In this document: positions 54,195-60,567 of the stretch, piece after piece
Layout: every line of letters begins with the position of its first letter
How positions within the stretch are numbered: position 1 is the stretch's first letter
The notes under the pieces: model-generated
The model's input: the letters and a program-made list of their open reading frames with translations, nothing else
What the model was told of the DNA's origin: nothing
Database searches by the model: none
From: Thomasclavelia cocleata
GTDB lineage: Bacteria; Bacillota_I; Bacilli_A; Erysipelotrichales; Coprobacillaceae
Assembly: GCF_900102365.1 (NCBI RefSeq)
Contig: NZ_FOIN01000012.1
Coordinates: forward strand, 1-60,567
Length of the DNA stretch: 60,567 nt
Direction: 5' to 3'
Position numbers and translations under genes: made by a program

Positions 54195-55463
54195 ATGCCA
54201 TATATTAGTGATATATATGCAAGACAAGTATTAGATTCAAGAGGATTTCCTACTATTCAAGTTGAAGTTACAACTGAAAGTGGTTTTCATGGTAGTGCCA
54301 TTGTGCCTAGTGGTGCTTCAACAGGTAAATATGAAGCACTGGAATTACGTGATAATGATGAAATGCGTTATCAAGGAAAAAGTGTTTTTAAAGCCGTCAA
54401 TAATGTCAATGAAACCATCAATAAGCTTTTAAAACAAAAATGTGTTTTAGCTCAACGTGAAATAGATTTAGCAATGATTCGCTATGACAATACGGAAAAT
54501 AAATCTAAATTAGGTGCTAATGCAATGTTAGCAGTATCCTTAGCAGTAGCTAATTGTGCCGCCAATTATTTAGATATTCCTTTATATCGTTATCTAGGAG
54601 GTTGTAACGCAAAAATTTTACCAACCCCAATGATTAACATTGTAAACGGTGGTAGTCACGCTACTAACTCCCTAGATTTCCAAGAATTTATGATTATGCC
54701 TATCAGTGCCAATTCGTTTTATCAAGCGATGGAAATGGCAACTAATGTTTTCCACACTTTAAAATCTATTCTTAAAAAGAATGGTCTAGCAACATCAGTT
54801 GGTGATGAAGGTGGCTTTGCACCTAACTTAGAAAATAATGATGATGCTTTAGACCTAATCATCAAAGCAATTAAAGAATGTAATTTAGAACCAGGTAAAG
54901 ATATTGCCATTGCCTTAGATGTCGCTGCAAGTGAATTATACCATGATGGTATCTATACAATAAATAGCCATGATTATACTAGTGATGAATTAATTAAATA
55001 TTATGAACACTTAGTTAACAATTATCCTATTATATCAATTGAAGATGGGTTAGATCAAGAAGACTATGAGGGATGGAAAAAACTTACAATTAAATTAGGA
55101 AATAAAATCCAATTAGTTGGTGATGATTTATTTGTTACAAATACTAAAAGATTACAAGCTGGTATAAATGAACATTATAGTAATAGTATTTTAATCAAAT
55201 TAAATCAGATTGGTACACTAAGTGAAACTATGGATTGTATTGAATTAGCACTCAAAAATAATATTGCCCCTATTATTTCACACCGTTCAGGTGAAAGTGA
55301 AGATACATTTATTGCTGATTTAGCAGTAGCTTTAAATGTTGGACAAATTAAAACTGGTTCAATGTCAAGAAGTGAACGAATCTGTAAATATAATCGTCTT
55401 TTAAAGATTGAAGATGATCTAGTTGGAAGTTCTTGTTACCAAGGTAAAATAAACAATAAATAA
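54195..55463 (+). CDS. eno: enolase
   Basis: 422 residues, slightly short of the usual 430. It interconverts 2-phosphoglycerate and phosphoenolpyruvate. Motifs: 'YARQVLDSRGFPTIQVEV' at the start, 'VPSGASTGKYEALELRD' near 37, 'IVNGGSHATNSLDFQEFMIMP' near 150, 'VGDEGGFAPNLENN' near 200 with the general acid-base Glu, 'IISIEDGLDQEDYEGWK' near 280, 'LVGDDLFVTNTKRL' near 310, and 'LIKLNQIGTLSET' with the catalytic Lys near 335. The C-terminus 'RSERICKYNRLLKIEDDL' departs a little from the common 'RTERIAKYNQLLRIEDELG'. GAAGGAG RBS. The intact motif set implies an active enzyme. Confidence 0.96.
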   Translation: MPYISDIYARQVLDSRGFPTIQVEVTTESGFHGSAIVPSGASTGKYEALELRDNDEMRYQGKSVFKAVNNVNETINKLLKQKCVLAQREIDLAMIRYDNTENKSKLGANAMLAVSLAVANCAANYLDIPLYRYLGGCNAKILPTPMINIVNGGSHATNSLDFQEFMIMPISANSFYQAMEMATNVFHTLKSILKKNGLATSVGDEGGFAPNLENNDDALDLIIKAIKECNLEPGKDIAIALDVAASELYHDGIYTINSHDYTSDELIKYYEHLVNNYPIISIEDGLDQEDYEGWKKLTIKLGNKIQLVGDDLFVTNTKRLQAGINEHYSNSILIKLNQIGTLSETMDCIELALKNNIAPIISHRSGESEDTFIADLAVALNVGQIKTGSMSRSERICKYNRLLKIEDDLVGSSCYQGKINNK

Positions 55464-55472
55464 TGAAAAAAT

Positions 55473-55504
55473 GGTTTAACACAACTTGTTAAACCGTTTT
55501 TATT
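55473..55504 (+). terminator. intrinsic terminator of eno
   Basis: GGTTTAAC (55473-55480) pairs with GTTAAACC (55488-55495), followed by GTTTTTAT. It lies 9 bases past the eno stop. Confidence 0.85.
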
Positions 55505-55668
55505 TACCTTTAATGAAAATATGTTAAACTTAATTGATTTTTAAAACAAAATTTGGCATAATTATGAAAGCAGCCAAATACAAAATATAACAAAAATATT
55601 TTGTTTCTCTATATTCACTTTTAATAAAGTCATTTATTATATTGACATTATTGAAGGAGGAATAAAGA

Positions 55669-56412
55669 ATGTTTTCAATTGCAGTTTGTGATAATGATAG
55701 ATTAGATTTATCACTAATATTGCAGAGTGTAGAATCCTGGATTAAGCAACATAAAAATATTGATTGGAAAGTAACCCAATTTTTACAAGCTGATGAACTA
55801 ATAGATACAATCAATAAAGGAAAGCATTTTGATCTCTATTTATTAGATATCATGATGCCAGAAACTAATGGTATCGAACTTGGCCGAATAATCCGTAAGA
55901 AATATTATGATATTCCAATCATCTATATTACTTCATATCCAGAATTTGCTTTAGATGCCTATGGAATTCATGCCCTTAGATATATAACAAAACCAATAAA
56001 TAACAAAGAACTATGGTCAGCCCTTGATTTTGCATATATATTTTTCTGCAACAGACCTATTAGTACGATTTTGATAAAAGGGATTAATTCTGTTACTAGT
56101 GTAGTTATTGATGATATTATGTATATAGAAAATAATGTTCGCAATACTGTTTATACTTTAAACAACAATAAACAGATTATAAGCATACGTCGTAATGGTT
56201 CATTTGAAGAATCTCTTGGACCACTTTTAAAAGTTCCTTATTTCATTCAAACACATAAATCATTCTTCATTAACTTAAAATATGTCAGTGCATTACATTC
56301 TAATACAATTACAATGGATGATAATAAAAAAATTCCTATCAGTAGAAAACATCTTTCCACTGTTAGAGCTAAATATTTAAACTTTATTACTAAAAGAGGA
56401 CAATTAGTATGA
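55669..56412 (+). CDS. LytTR-family response regulator (AgrA-like)
   Basis: 247 residues. The receiver domain has the acidic pair 'VCDNDR' at 7-11, the phospho-acceptor Asp 60 in 'FDLYLLDIMMPETNGIEL', Thr/Ser 'IIYITSYPEF' and Lys in 'RYITKPINNKEL'. From about 140 a LytTR DNA-binding domain follows ('DIMYIENNVRNTVYTLNN', 'RRNGSFEESLGPL', 'FIQTHKSFFINLKYV', 'IPISRKHLSTVRAKYL'). Such regulators bind direct 9-bp repeats and often control peptide signalling, bacteriocins or surface proteins. GAAGGAGGA RBS. It overlaps the kinase gene by 4 bases. Confidence 0.92.
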   Translation: MFSIAVCDNDRLDLSLILQSVESWIKQHKNIDWKVTQFLQADELIDTINKGKHFDLYLLDIMMPETNGIELGRIIRKKYYDIPIIYITSYPEFALDAYGIHALRYITKPINNKELWSALDFAYIFFCNRPISTILIKGINSVTSVVIDDIMYIENNVRNTVYTLNNNKQIISIRRNGSFEESLGPLLKVPYFIQTHKSFFINLKYVSALHSNTITMDDNKKIPISRKHLSTVRAKYLNFITKRGQLV

Positions 56413-57704
56413 CACAAAATGAATTTATGTTTCTAAAATGTCGAATTTCAATGGTCTTCTTATTGCTTTTTATATATATTTTTTTACCTTTACGTTATAA
56501 AAAAAGTACAACTGTGATTATTTTAGTACTTAGTTTCATTATAAGTGGTGTAGTTGAATATTTTCAATTCATTATTTTAATCAAAAATAAATATTCATTA
56601 ATAGCAACAATTTTAAGCATTATAATTGTTCAAGGAACTAACTTATTATTATCATATTATCGAGACTTTAGAGCATTATTTATAGGAATAACTGCTGTTG
56701 CGTATATTCTAGTTGGAAATATAGTTTCTTTAATTATTTGGATATATAATCCTAATTATTTTTATACGCTTATAATTCAAAGTGCTATTAATATCTTACT
56801 TTTAATTTTTACAATACTTTTTTTAAAAAAACGATATCATTTTGAATTAGAGAACCACAAAAATGGATGGCTCTCATTATGTTTGATCCCTTCTCTTTTT
56901 TATACTACAGTTTACTCACTAGTTGTATGGCCTGGAGATATTAAAAATACACCAAAAAATAGTTTAGCAATTATCTTTTCACTATCTATCACCATTGTTT
57001 CATATATAATTTTAGGAAAGTTATTCTATCAACAGCGAAAAAATGATATTCTTGAAAGGAATAATGAATTTTTAGAAACATATTCGTCTAGTTTACGTCG
57101 TGAAATAGAGTTGACTAGAACAGCAGAAGAAAAATATGCAATCCTAAGGCATGATATTAGACACACTAATAATTTAATTATATCTTATTTAAAAGCTAAT
57201 CAAATTGATCAAATATATAAGTTGTTAGATGAAGTGAATCATACTCTGGATGAAACTAAACCTAAAATATATTGTGAGAATGTTGTCTTAAACAGTATTA
57301 TTTCTAGTTCAATCTTAAAAGCAAAAGAAAATCAGATTGATTTTAACATCACTGTCGATGTACCCAAAAACTTAGATAAAATCAATGAATTTGAATTAGC
57401 CACTGTATTATCAAACCTTTTAGAGAATGCAATTAATGCCACAATAAAACTCCCTATTCATGAAAGTAAAATTTGGCTTAAACTTTATCCAATAAAAAAT
57501 CAGTTATTACTAGATATATCTAATACATTTAATGGAAATTGCAAAATTTCTCCTATCACTGGTCTTCCAATCTCTAAAAATGGTGCAGGACATGGTTATG
57601 GTTTACGAAGTGTAAAAGCATATGCTAAAAAGTGGGATGCTGTATTTGAATATTCTATTGAAGCAAATACTATTTTTAAAGTAAAAATACTAACAGTTAT
57701 GTAA
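56409..57704 (+). CDS. GHKL-type sensor histidine kinase (AgrC-like)
   Basis: 431 residues. The N-terminal half (about 10-215) has six or seven membrane segments, the usual peptide-sensing module of AgrC-type kinases. The phospho-acceptor His lies in 'ILRHDIRHTNNLIISYL' near 245. The ATP-binding GHKL domain has the N box 'VLSNLLENAINATIK' near 340 and the G box 'SKNGAGHGYGLRSVKAYA' near 390. It starts in ATGA overlap with the regulator. No agrB or obvious agrD is adjacent, so the signal is unknown. Confidence 0.92.
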   Translation: MTQNEFMFLKCRISMVFLLLFIYIFLPLRYKKSTTVIILVLSFIISGVVEYFQFIILIKNKYSLIATILSIIIVQGTNLLLSYYRDFRALFIGITAVAYILVGNIVSLIIWIYNPNYFYTLIIQSAINILLLIFTILFLKKRYHFELENHKNGWLSLCLIPSLFYTTVYSLVVWPGDIKNTPKNSLAIIFSLSITIVSYIILGKLFYQQRKNDILERNNEFLETYSSSLRREIELTRTAEEKYAILRHDIRHTNNLIISYLKANQIDQIYKLLDEVNHTLDETKPKIYCENVVLNSIISSSILKAKENQIDFNITVDVPKNLDKINEFELATVLSNLLENAINATIKLPIHESKIWLKLYPIKNQLLLDISNTFNGNCKISPITGLPISKNGAGHGYGLRSVKAYAKKWDAVFEYSIEANTIFKVKILTVM

Positions 57705-57720
57705 ATTACTTAATATTAAT

Positions 57721-57842
57721 TTGAAATAAATTATGGTAAAGATATATACGACCAATGAAATTATATATAGTTTAGCTAAGGAGGAGTGTTTTATATTATG
57801 TTTAAAATGACTAGAAATCGTTATATTTCTAGTCATTTTTTG
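57721..57842 (+). ncRNA. candidate small RNA or leader-peptide transcript
   Basis: TTGAAA (57721-57726), 16 bases and TATATA (57743-57748) form a plausible promoter. About 55 bases later an exceptionally strong terminator follows: AAAATGACTAGAAAT (57804-57818) pairs perfectly with ATTTCTAGTCATTTT (57825-57839), then T residues. Between them lies AAGGAGGAG (57778-57786) and an ATG at 57798 whose frame runs through the hairpin for 23 codons. It could be a roughly 90-nt regulatory RNA, or the stump of a gene lost after its RBS. Confidence 0.5.
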
Positions 57843-58095
57843 TCTTTTATGAATTTGTACTATCAATAAATTTATTAATATTATTTTTTACAATCTCTAT
57901 ATTAGATTTATCAAAGAATATCTTTTTAGTCCATTCTTAACTAAAGTACATCCATTCATCAATTCTTATACCGCCAACTTCAAACCATAAGATTTTTAAA
58001 TAAATCACTTAATCATGAGTGATTTTTTAAACAAAATTAGCACTAATCGTGCAAAACTAGCGATTCTACACTGTCAATATTATGATAGAATAATC

Positions 58096-58117
58096 TTGTA
58101 TGTTAAACTACATACAA
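58096..58117. promoter_or_regulatory. operator-like palindrome
   Basis: TTGTATGT-TAAACT-ACATACAA is a perfect 8-bp inverted repeat, 14 bases before a short frame. It has no U tract, so a binding site is more likely than a terminator. No regulator can be assigned; LytTR proteins prefer direct repeats. Confidence 0.5.
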
Positions 58118-58130
58118 ATCACGTTATAAA

Positions 58131-58202
58131 ATGGAGAAATTTATAAAAGGTAATATAGAGATGGCTGCAAAATCACTATATTTACTAAATAATTGTGTTT
58201 AA
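58131..58202 (+). CDS. possible 23-residue peptide (AgrD-like length)
   Basis: The frame reads 'MEKFIKGNIEMAAKSLYLLNNC' plus Val, then TAA. The amphipathic basic start and a Cys near the end recall short autoinducer precursors, and it lies downstream of an AgrC/AgrA-like pair. However, the acidic C-terminal recognition tail of AgrD is missing and no AgrB processing gene is seen. The RBS is weak; an inner ATG (58161) has AAAGGT 9 bases before it. It is weakly supported. Confidence 0.2.
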   Translation: MEKFIKGNIEMAAKSLYLLNNCV

Positions 58203-58499
58203 AATCGCATTGATTACTTTATTGATTATTTTTGGAAGCAATATTTTACAACTAATTCTCCTATACGTGAAAATCCAAAAATATTTTATAAATACTAACA
58301 GTATGGGCCACTAATAGTATTTTATCAATAATATAATAAAGATGTATGATATTTACCAATTTTATTGTATTGATAAGAGCTTTATATATTATTTGTCTTA
58401 TATAAAATGTTATTTATAAATATCATAGTATACTTTCCTTATATCTACTGTGATTTTAATAGCAACTAATTATTATACAAATCAAAGCTTTTATAAAAG

Positions 58500-58525
58500 T
58501 AAAATATCGCTTAAAAGCGATATTT
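58500..58525 (-). terminator. terminator of the sortase operon
   Basis: Read leftward, AAATATCGCT-TTTA-AGCGATATTT (58525-58502) is followed by TACTTTTAT. It directly abuts the sortase stop codon. Confidence 0.75.
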
Positions 58526-59365
58526 TTATTTTGCTCTTCTTTTATATAAATAAACAACAATAATTCCTATTCCCAAAACTGCCAACATTATATATGGTAG
58601 ATTTTGTTCTACTGCAATATCCCTTTTGGAAGATATAATACTATTATCTTTATTAGGTATCATAATACTATCATCAAATTCATTACTACGTCTACAATAA
58701 ACAACATATCTTTGATAATTATTACGATAAGGGTGACATGTAATCAAAGTTAACATATCCTTTCCCTCTTGAATCAACACCTGTTCACTTTCAGTTGGGT
58801 ATATAACTTTTATCTCATAAACGTTATATTTTAACTGTTCCCAATAATTATCGATAATAATTTCATCACCTATTTGCAAATCTTCGATATTTCTAAAAAA
58901 AGCTGCTCCACGATAGCCACGATGTCCAGCTAAAACACAGTTAGTATTCTTACCGCCGATTGGAAGTGATGTATTACCTAAATTAACAATTCCTCTGTTC
59001 ATATTTTCCTTAGTAGCACCAAGATAAATCGGCATTTTAAGTTCCATTTTAGGAATTGTAATAGTTGCTACAGCATTATTCTTATAATCATAATCATTAA
59101 ATTTAAACTCTTCCTGTTTAAAAGTCCATGCATCACTAATCTCAGATTGTCCTGATAAATATAAAGTTTCATTATAAGCCATCATCGCTTGATATAATGC
59201 ATCTTTTTGCTTTGAATAGGCTAAACTACTATTGGTTTTAAATTCCTCAATTGCATCTCTAACCTCATTATTTATCATCCAAGAAGAAATATGTGGATAC
59301 AAGAAAATGCCTAATCCAATCAAAAAACCTATAATTGTCAATGCAACTATAAATTTCCTTATCAT
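58526..59365 (-). CDS. class C-like sortase with variant lid
   Basis: 279 residues from the ATG at 59365, which has GGAGG 8 bases upstream and overlaps the previous stop as ATGA. An N-terminal membrane helix (about 5-25) and a C-terminal one (about 255-272) flank the enzyme, the class C layout. Catalytic residues: His in 'VLAGHRGYRGAAFFRNIEDL', Cys in 'TLITCHPYRNNYQRYVVYC' and Arg in the same block. The lid that normally reads DPW or DPF appears as 'ISDAWTFKQEEF'. Class C sortases polymerise pilins or attach them to the wall. No pilin gene lies in the window. Confidence 0.9.
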   Translation of the reverse strand: MIRKFIVALTIIGFLIGLGIFLYPHISSWMINNEVRDAIEEFKTNSSLAYSKQKDALYQAMMAYNETLYLSGQSEISDAWTFKQEEFKFNDYDYKNNAVATITIPKMELKMPIYLGATKENMNRGIVNLGNTSLPIGGKNTNCVLAGHRGYRGAAFFRNIEDLQIGDEIIIDNYWEQLKYNVYEIKVIYPTESEQVLIQEGKDMLTLITCHPYRNNYQRYVVYCRRSNEFDDSIMIPNKDNSIISSKRDIAVEQNLPYIMLAVLGIGIIVVYLYKRRAK

Positions 59366-60222
59366 TCTTTTTTCCTCCAAACAGCTATTTTAATTTTTTT
59401 TGTAACTACACCAATAACCAAAAATGCAATAATTATTCCTACACCACTAATAATTGATTTAATATATTCATTAAACCACACATCTTCATTACCTTTTTTA
59501 GCTTCTTGTTTTTCTTTATCTGGATTATATTCAACCCGATGTCCTCTAACTAACAAACGATGACTATTAATTCCAAAAGGCGTACATGTCACTAAGGTTA
59601 TATAATCTTCTCCCTTAACAATTCTTAGATCATCAGTTTCAGTAGGTTTAACTACTTTTATATTATCCACTTCATATGCTAAAATTTCATCTAAAACATA
59701 AATATAAAATAAATCTCCATTATCTAAATTAGCTAAATTTGTAAATAAATCCGCAGAAGAAAGACCAGAATGAGCCGATAAGACAGAATGAGTATCATTT
59801 CCACCAACCGGAAGAGAAGTTCCTACAAGATGTCCTACCCCTTTTAACATATGCTCACTATCTGTACCATGATAAATTGGTAAATTTACATCAATTCGTG
59901 GTATTTTAATATAAGCCATAACATTATCATCAGTAAAATTTAATATTTCATAATATTTTTCATCAGCCATGCTAATAGCATTAGGATCAAAGGGATCTGA
60001 TAAAATAACTGTTTGATTAAGTTTTCGATTATAAGTATTTGCTAGATCTTTTTCTTGAACAATTCTTTGTTCATTACTATTATCAATTTCTTTTTGATAA
60101 TTAGTTATAACACTCATTTGACTTTTTTTAGCATACATATTACTTATCAACGGATATAAACTAATTACCAAACCAATTATAAATCCAACTATTAAGACTA
60201 CTTTAACTACTTTTTTCTTCAC
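59362..60222 (-). CDS. class C (pilin) sortase
   Basis: 286 residues. Membrane helix at about 8-27 and a second at about 258-278. Before the catalytic barrel stands the class C lid 'ILSDPFDPNAISMAD' with the canonical DPF. Catalytic His in 'SVLSAHSGLSSADLFTNLANL', Cys in 'YITLVTCTPFGINSHRLLVRGHR', followed by the Arg. The TLVTCTP-x(3)-NSHRLLVRG block is diagnostic of class C. It starts with GTG (60222), with AAAGGA 7 bases upstream. Together with the overlapping second sortase it forms a two-gene unit. Confidence 0.93.
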   Translation of the reverse strand: MKKKVVKVVLIVGFIIGLVISLYPLISNMYAKKSQMSVITNYQKEIDNSNEQRIVQEKDLANTYNRKLNQTVILSDPFDPNAISMADEKYYEILNFTDDNVMAYIKIPRIDVNLPIYHGTDSEHMLKGVGHLVGTSLPVGGNDTHSVLSAHSGLSSADLFTNLANLDNGDLFYIYVLDEILAYEVDNIKVVKPTETDDLRIVKGEDYITLVTCTPFGINSHRLLVRGHRVEYNPDKEKQEAKKGNEDVWFNEYIKSIISGVGIIIAFLVIGVVTKKIKIAVWRKKE

Positions 60223-60239
60223 ACTAACATCCTTTATGT

Positions 60240-60271
60240 AAATAAAGAACTACTAAAGTAGTTCTTTATTT
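60240..60271. terminator. perfect 15-bp hairpin at the sortase/IS border
   Basis: AAATAAAGAACTACT (60240-60254) pairs with AGTAGTTCTTTATTT (60257-60271) around a 2-base loop. Read leftward it lies 18 bases before the first sortase and may have been the terminator or attenuator between an upstream pilin gene and the sortases. The IS end begins at the next base. Confidence 0.7.
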
Positions 60272-60286
60272 GGCTATTCAAATAAT

Positions 60287-60340
60287 TTAGGGGGCACAAG
60301 TTTAGGGGACAACTTTGGGGGTCAACTTTAGGGGGATGAC
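60287..60340 (+). repeat. tandem G-rich repeats near the IS end
   Basis: Four copies of a 13-15 bp unit related to TTTAGGGGACAAC: TTTAGGGGGCACAAG, TTTAGGGGACAAC, TTTGGGGGTCAAC and TTTAGGGGGATGAC. They contrast sharply with the AT-rich surroundings and probably bind the transposase. Confidence 0.75.
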
Positions 60341-60358
60341 CTTACAAAAAAGACATTA

Positions 60359-60397
60359 AAAAAACAACAGCTGGAATTAACTAGTTGTTGTTTCTTT
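60359..60397 (+). terminator. hairpin between IS end and transposase
   Basis: AAACAAC pairs with GTTGTTT around an irregular stem, then CTTTTTATAG. It probably shields the transposase gene from outside transcription, as is common in insertion sequences. Confidence 0.55.
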
Positions 60398-60447
60398 TTA
60401 TAGTTCTTTTATCATTGATATTGTCTAGATACTATGAAAGGAACTAT

Positions 60448-60567
60448 ATGATTAATGATATCATGAATTTTTTAAACATTGAAGATAAAGATATAATTAT
60501 TACCAAAATTTTAACTGATGGAAATATTAAAGAGGTTCATCTGGAAAAATCTCTTAAAGCTGAATAT
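60448..60567 (+). CDS. transposase, N-terminal fragment (ISL3-like)
   Basis: Forty codons run from the ATG at 60448 to the end of the window without a stop. GAAAGGAAC stands 4-6 bases upstream. The start 'MINDIMNFLNIEDKDIIITK' followed by 'EVHLEKSLKAEY' resembles ISL3-family transposases, where a zinc-finger 'CP.CG..M' usually comes next; that part is not visible. The catalytic residues are outside the window. Confidence 0.6.
   Translation, partial: MINDIMNFLNIEDKDIIITKILTDGNIKEVHLEKSLKAEY

Larger units (their letters stand above)
57705..58499. other. 800-bp gap downstream of the two-component genes
   Basis: It contains a promoter-terminator unit (57721-57842), a palindrome (58096-58117) and a 23-codon frame (58131-58202), each listed separately. 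The remainder (57843-58095 and 58203-58499) is AT-rich with no supported gene. Confidence 0.6.
60272..60567 (+). mobile_element. ISL3-like insertion sequence, left part
   Basis: The sequence switches at 60272 to GGCTATTCAAATAATTTAGG, which resembles ISL3-family inverted repeats that start GGCTNTTC. A set of G-rich repeats (60287-60340), a hairpin (60359-60397) and a transposase start follow. The other end is outside the window. Confidence 0.55.

Noticed and set aside
55530-55814. Leftward 94-codon frame before the response regulator
   Set aside because: It has no RBS, overlaps the start of a clear + strand gene and shows no domain.

Overview
The window is AT-rich (roughly one third G+C by eye) chromosomal DNA from a low-GC Gram-positive bacterium. 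The gene set (NH3-dependent AsnA, type III glutamine synthetase, LytTR/GHKL two-component pair, class C sortases, T-box and ZTP riboswitches) fits a gut Firmicute of the Erysipelotrichia (Coprobacillus / Erysipelatoclostridium-like). That placement is an inference from gene content and composition; there is no rRNA here to confirm it. Both ends are cut inside insertion sequences: the tail of an IS1182-like transposase at the left and the head of an ISL3-like transposase at the right.

Region by region: 0.3-3.1 kb holds a CinA-like gene with an unusual C-terminus, a small FakA-like domain protein, and an orphan CRISPR array of seven perfect 30-bp repeats plus one decayed repeat, read leftward from a recognisable leader promoter. 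3.4-16 kb is housekeeping: DUF368/PopT, RarA, a heterodimeric ABC exporter under an autoregulated MarR repressor, a C_GCAxxG_C_C protein, an endonuclease/exonuclease/phosphatase-fold protein, ProB-ProA and a CyuA-like cysteine desulfidase. AsnA is the lone + strand gene at 16-17 kb. 17.3-30.1 kb is one long leftward purine operon, fhs-purE-purC-purM-purN-purH-purD-purL-purB, behind a promoter and a ZTP riboswitch with intrinsic terminator; purF and purK are absent from it. 30.4-36 kb holds a CapA-like lipoprotein, a GNAT, and an amino-acid ABC transporter/aminotransferase operon under a T-box whose specifier reads CGC (Arg).

The most striking part is 36-54 kb. Two leftward transcription units, glnN-purF-gltB-gltD and carA-carB-asnB, gather a glutamine synthetase and four different glutamine-consuming amidotransferase systems. 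This block is bracketed by a near-perfect 67-bp direct repeat (35947-36013 and 54056-54123). Just inside lie two inverted ~80%-identical 105-bp segments (36252-36356 and 53939-54043), a decayed transposase-like fragment and a 5'-truncated group II intron. It looks like a unit of nitrogen metabolism that was inserted or recombined between two genes that were once neighbours.

54.2-60.6 kb has enolase, a LytTR response regulator and GHKL kinase, an 800-bp gap with a promoter-terminator unit that may be a small RNA and a possible short peptide behind a palindrome, then two class C-like sortases without visible pilin genes, cut off from whatever lay upstream by the ISL3-like element.
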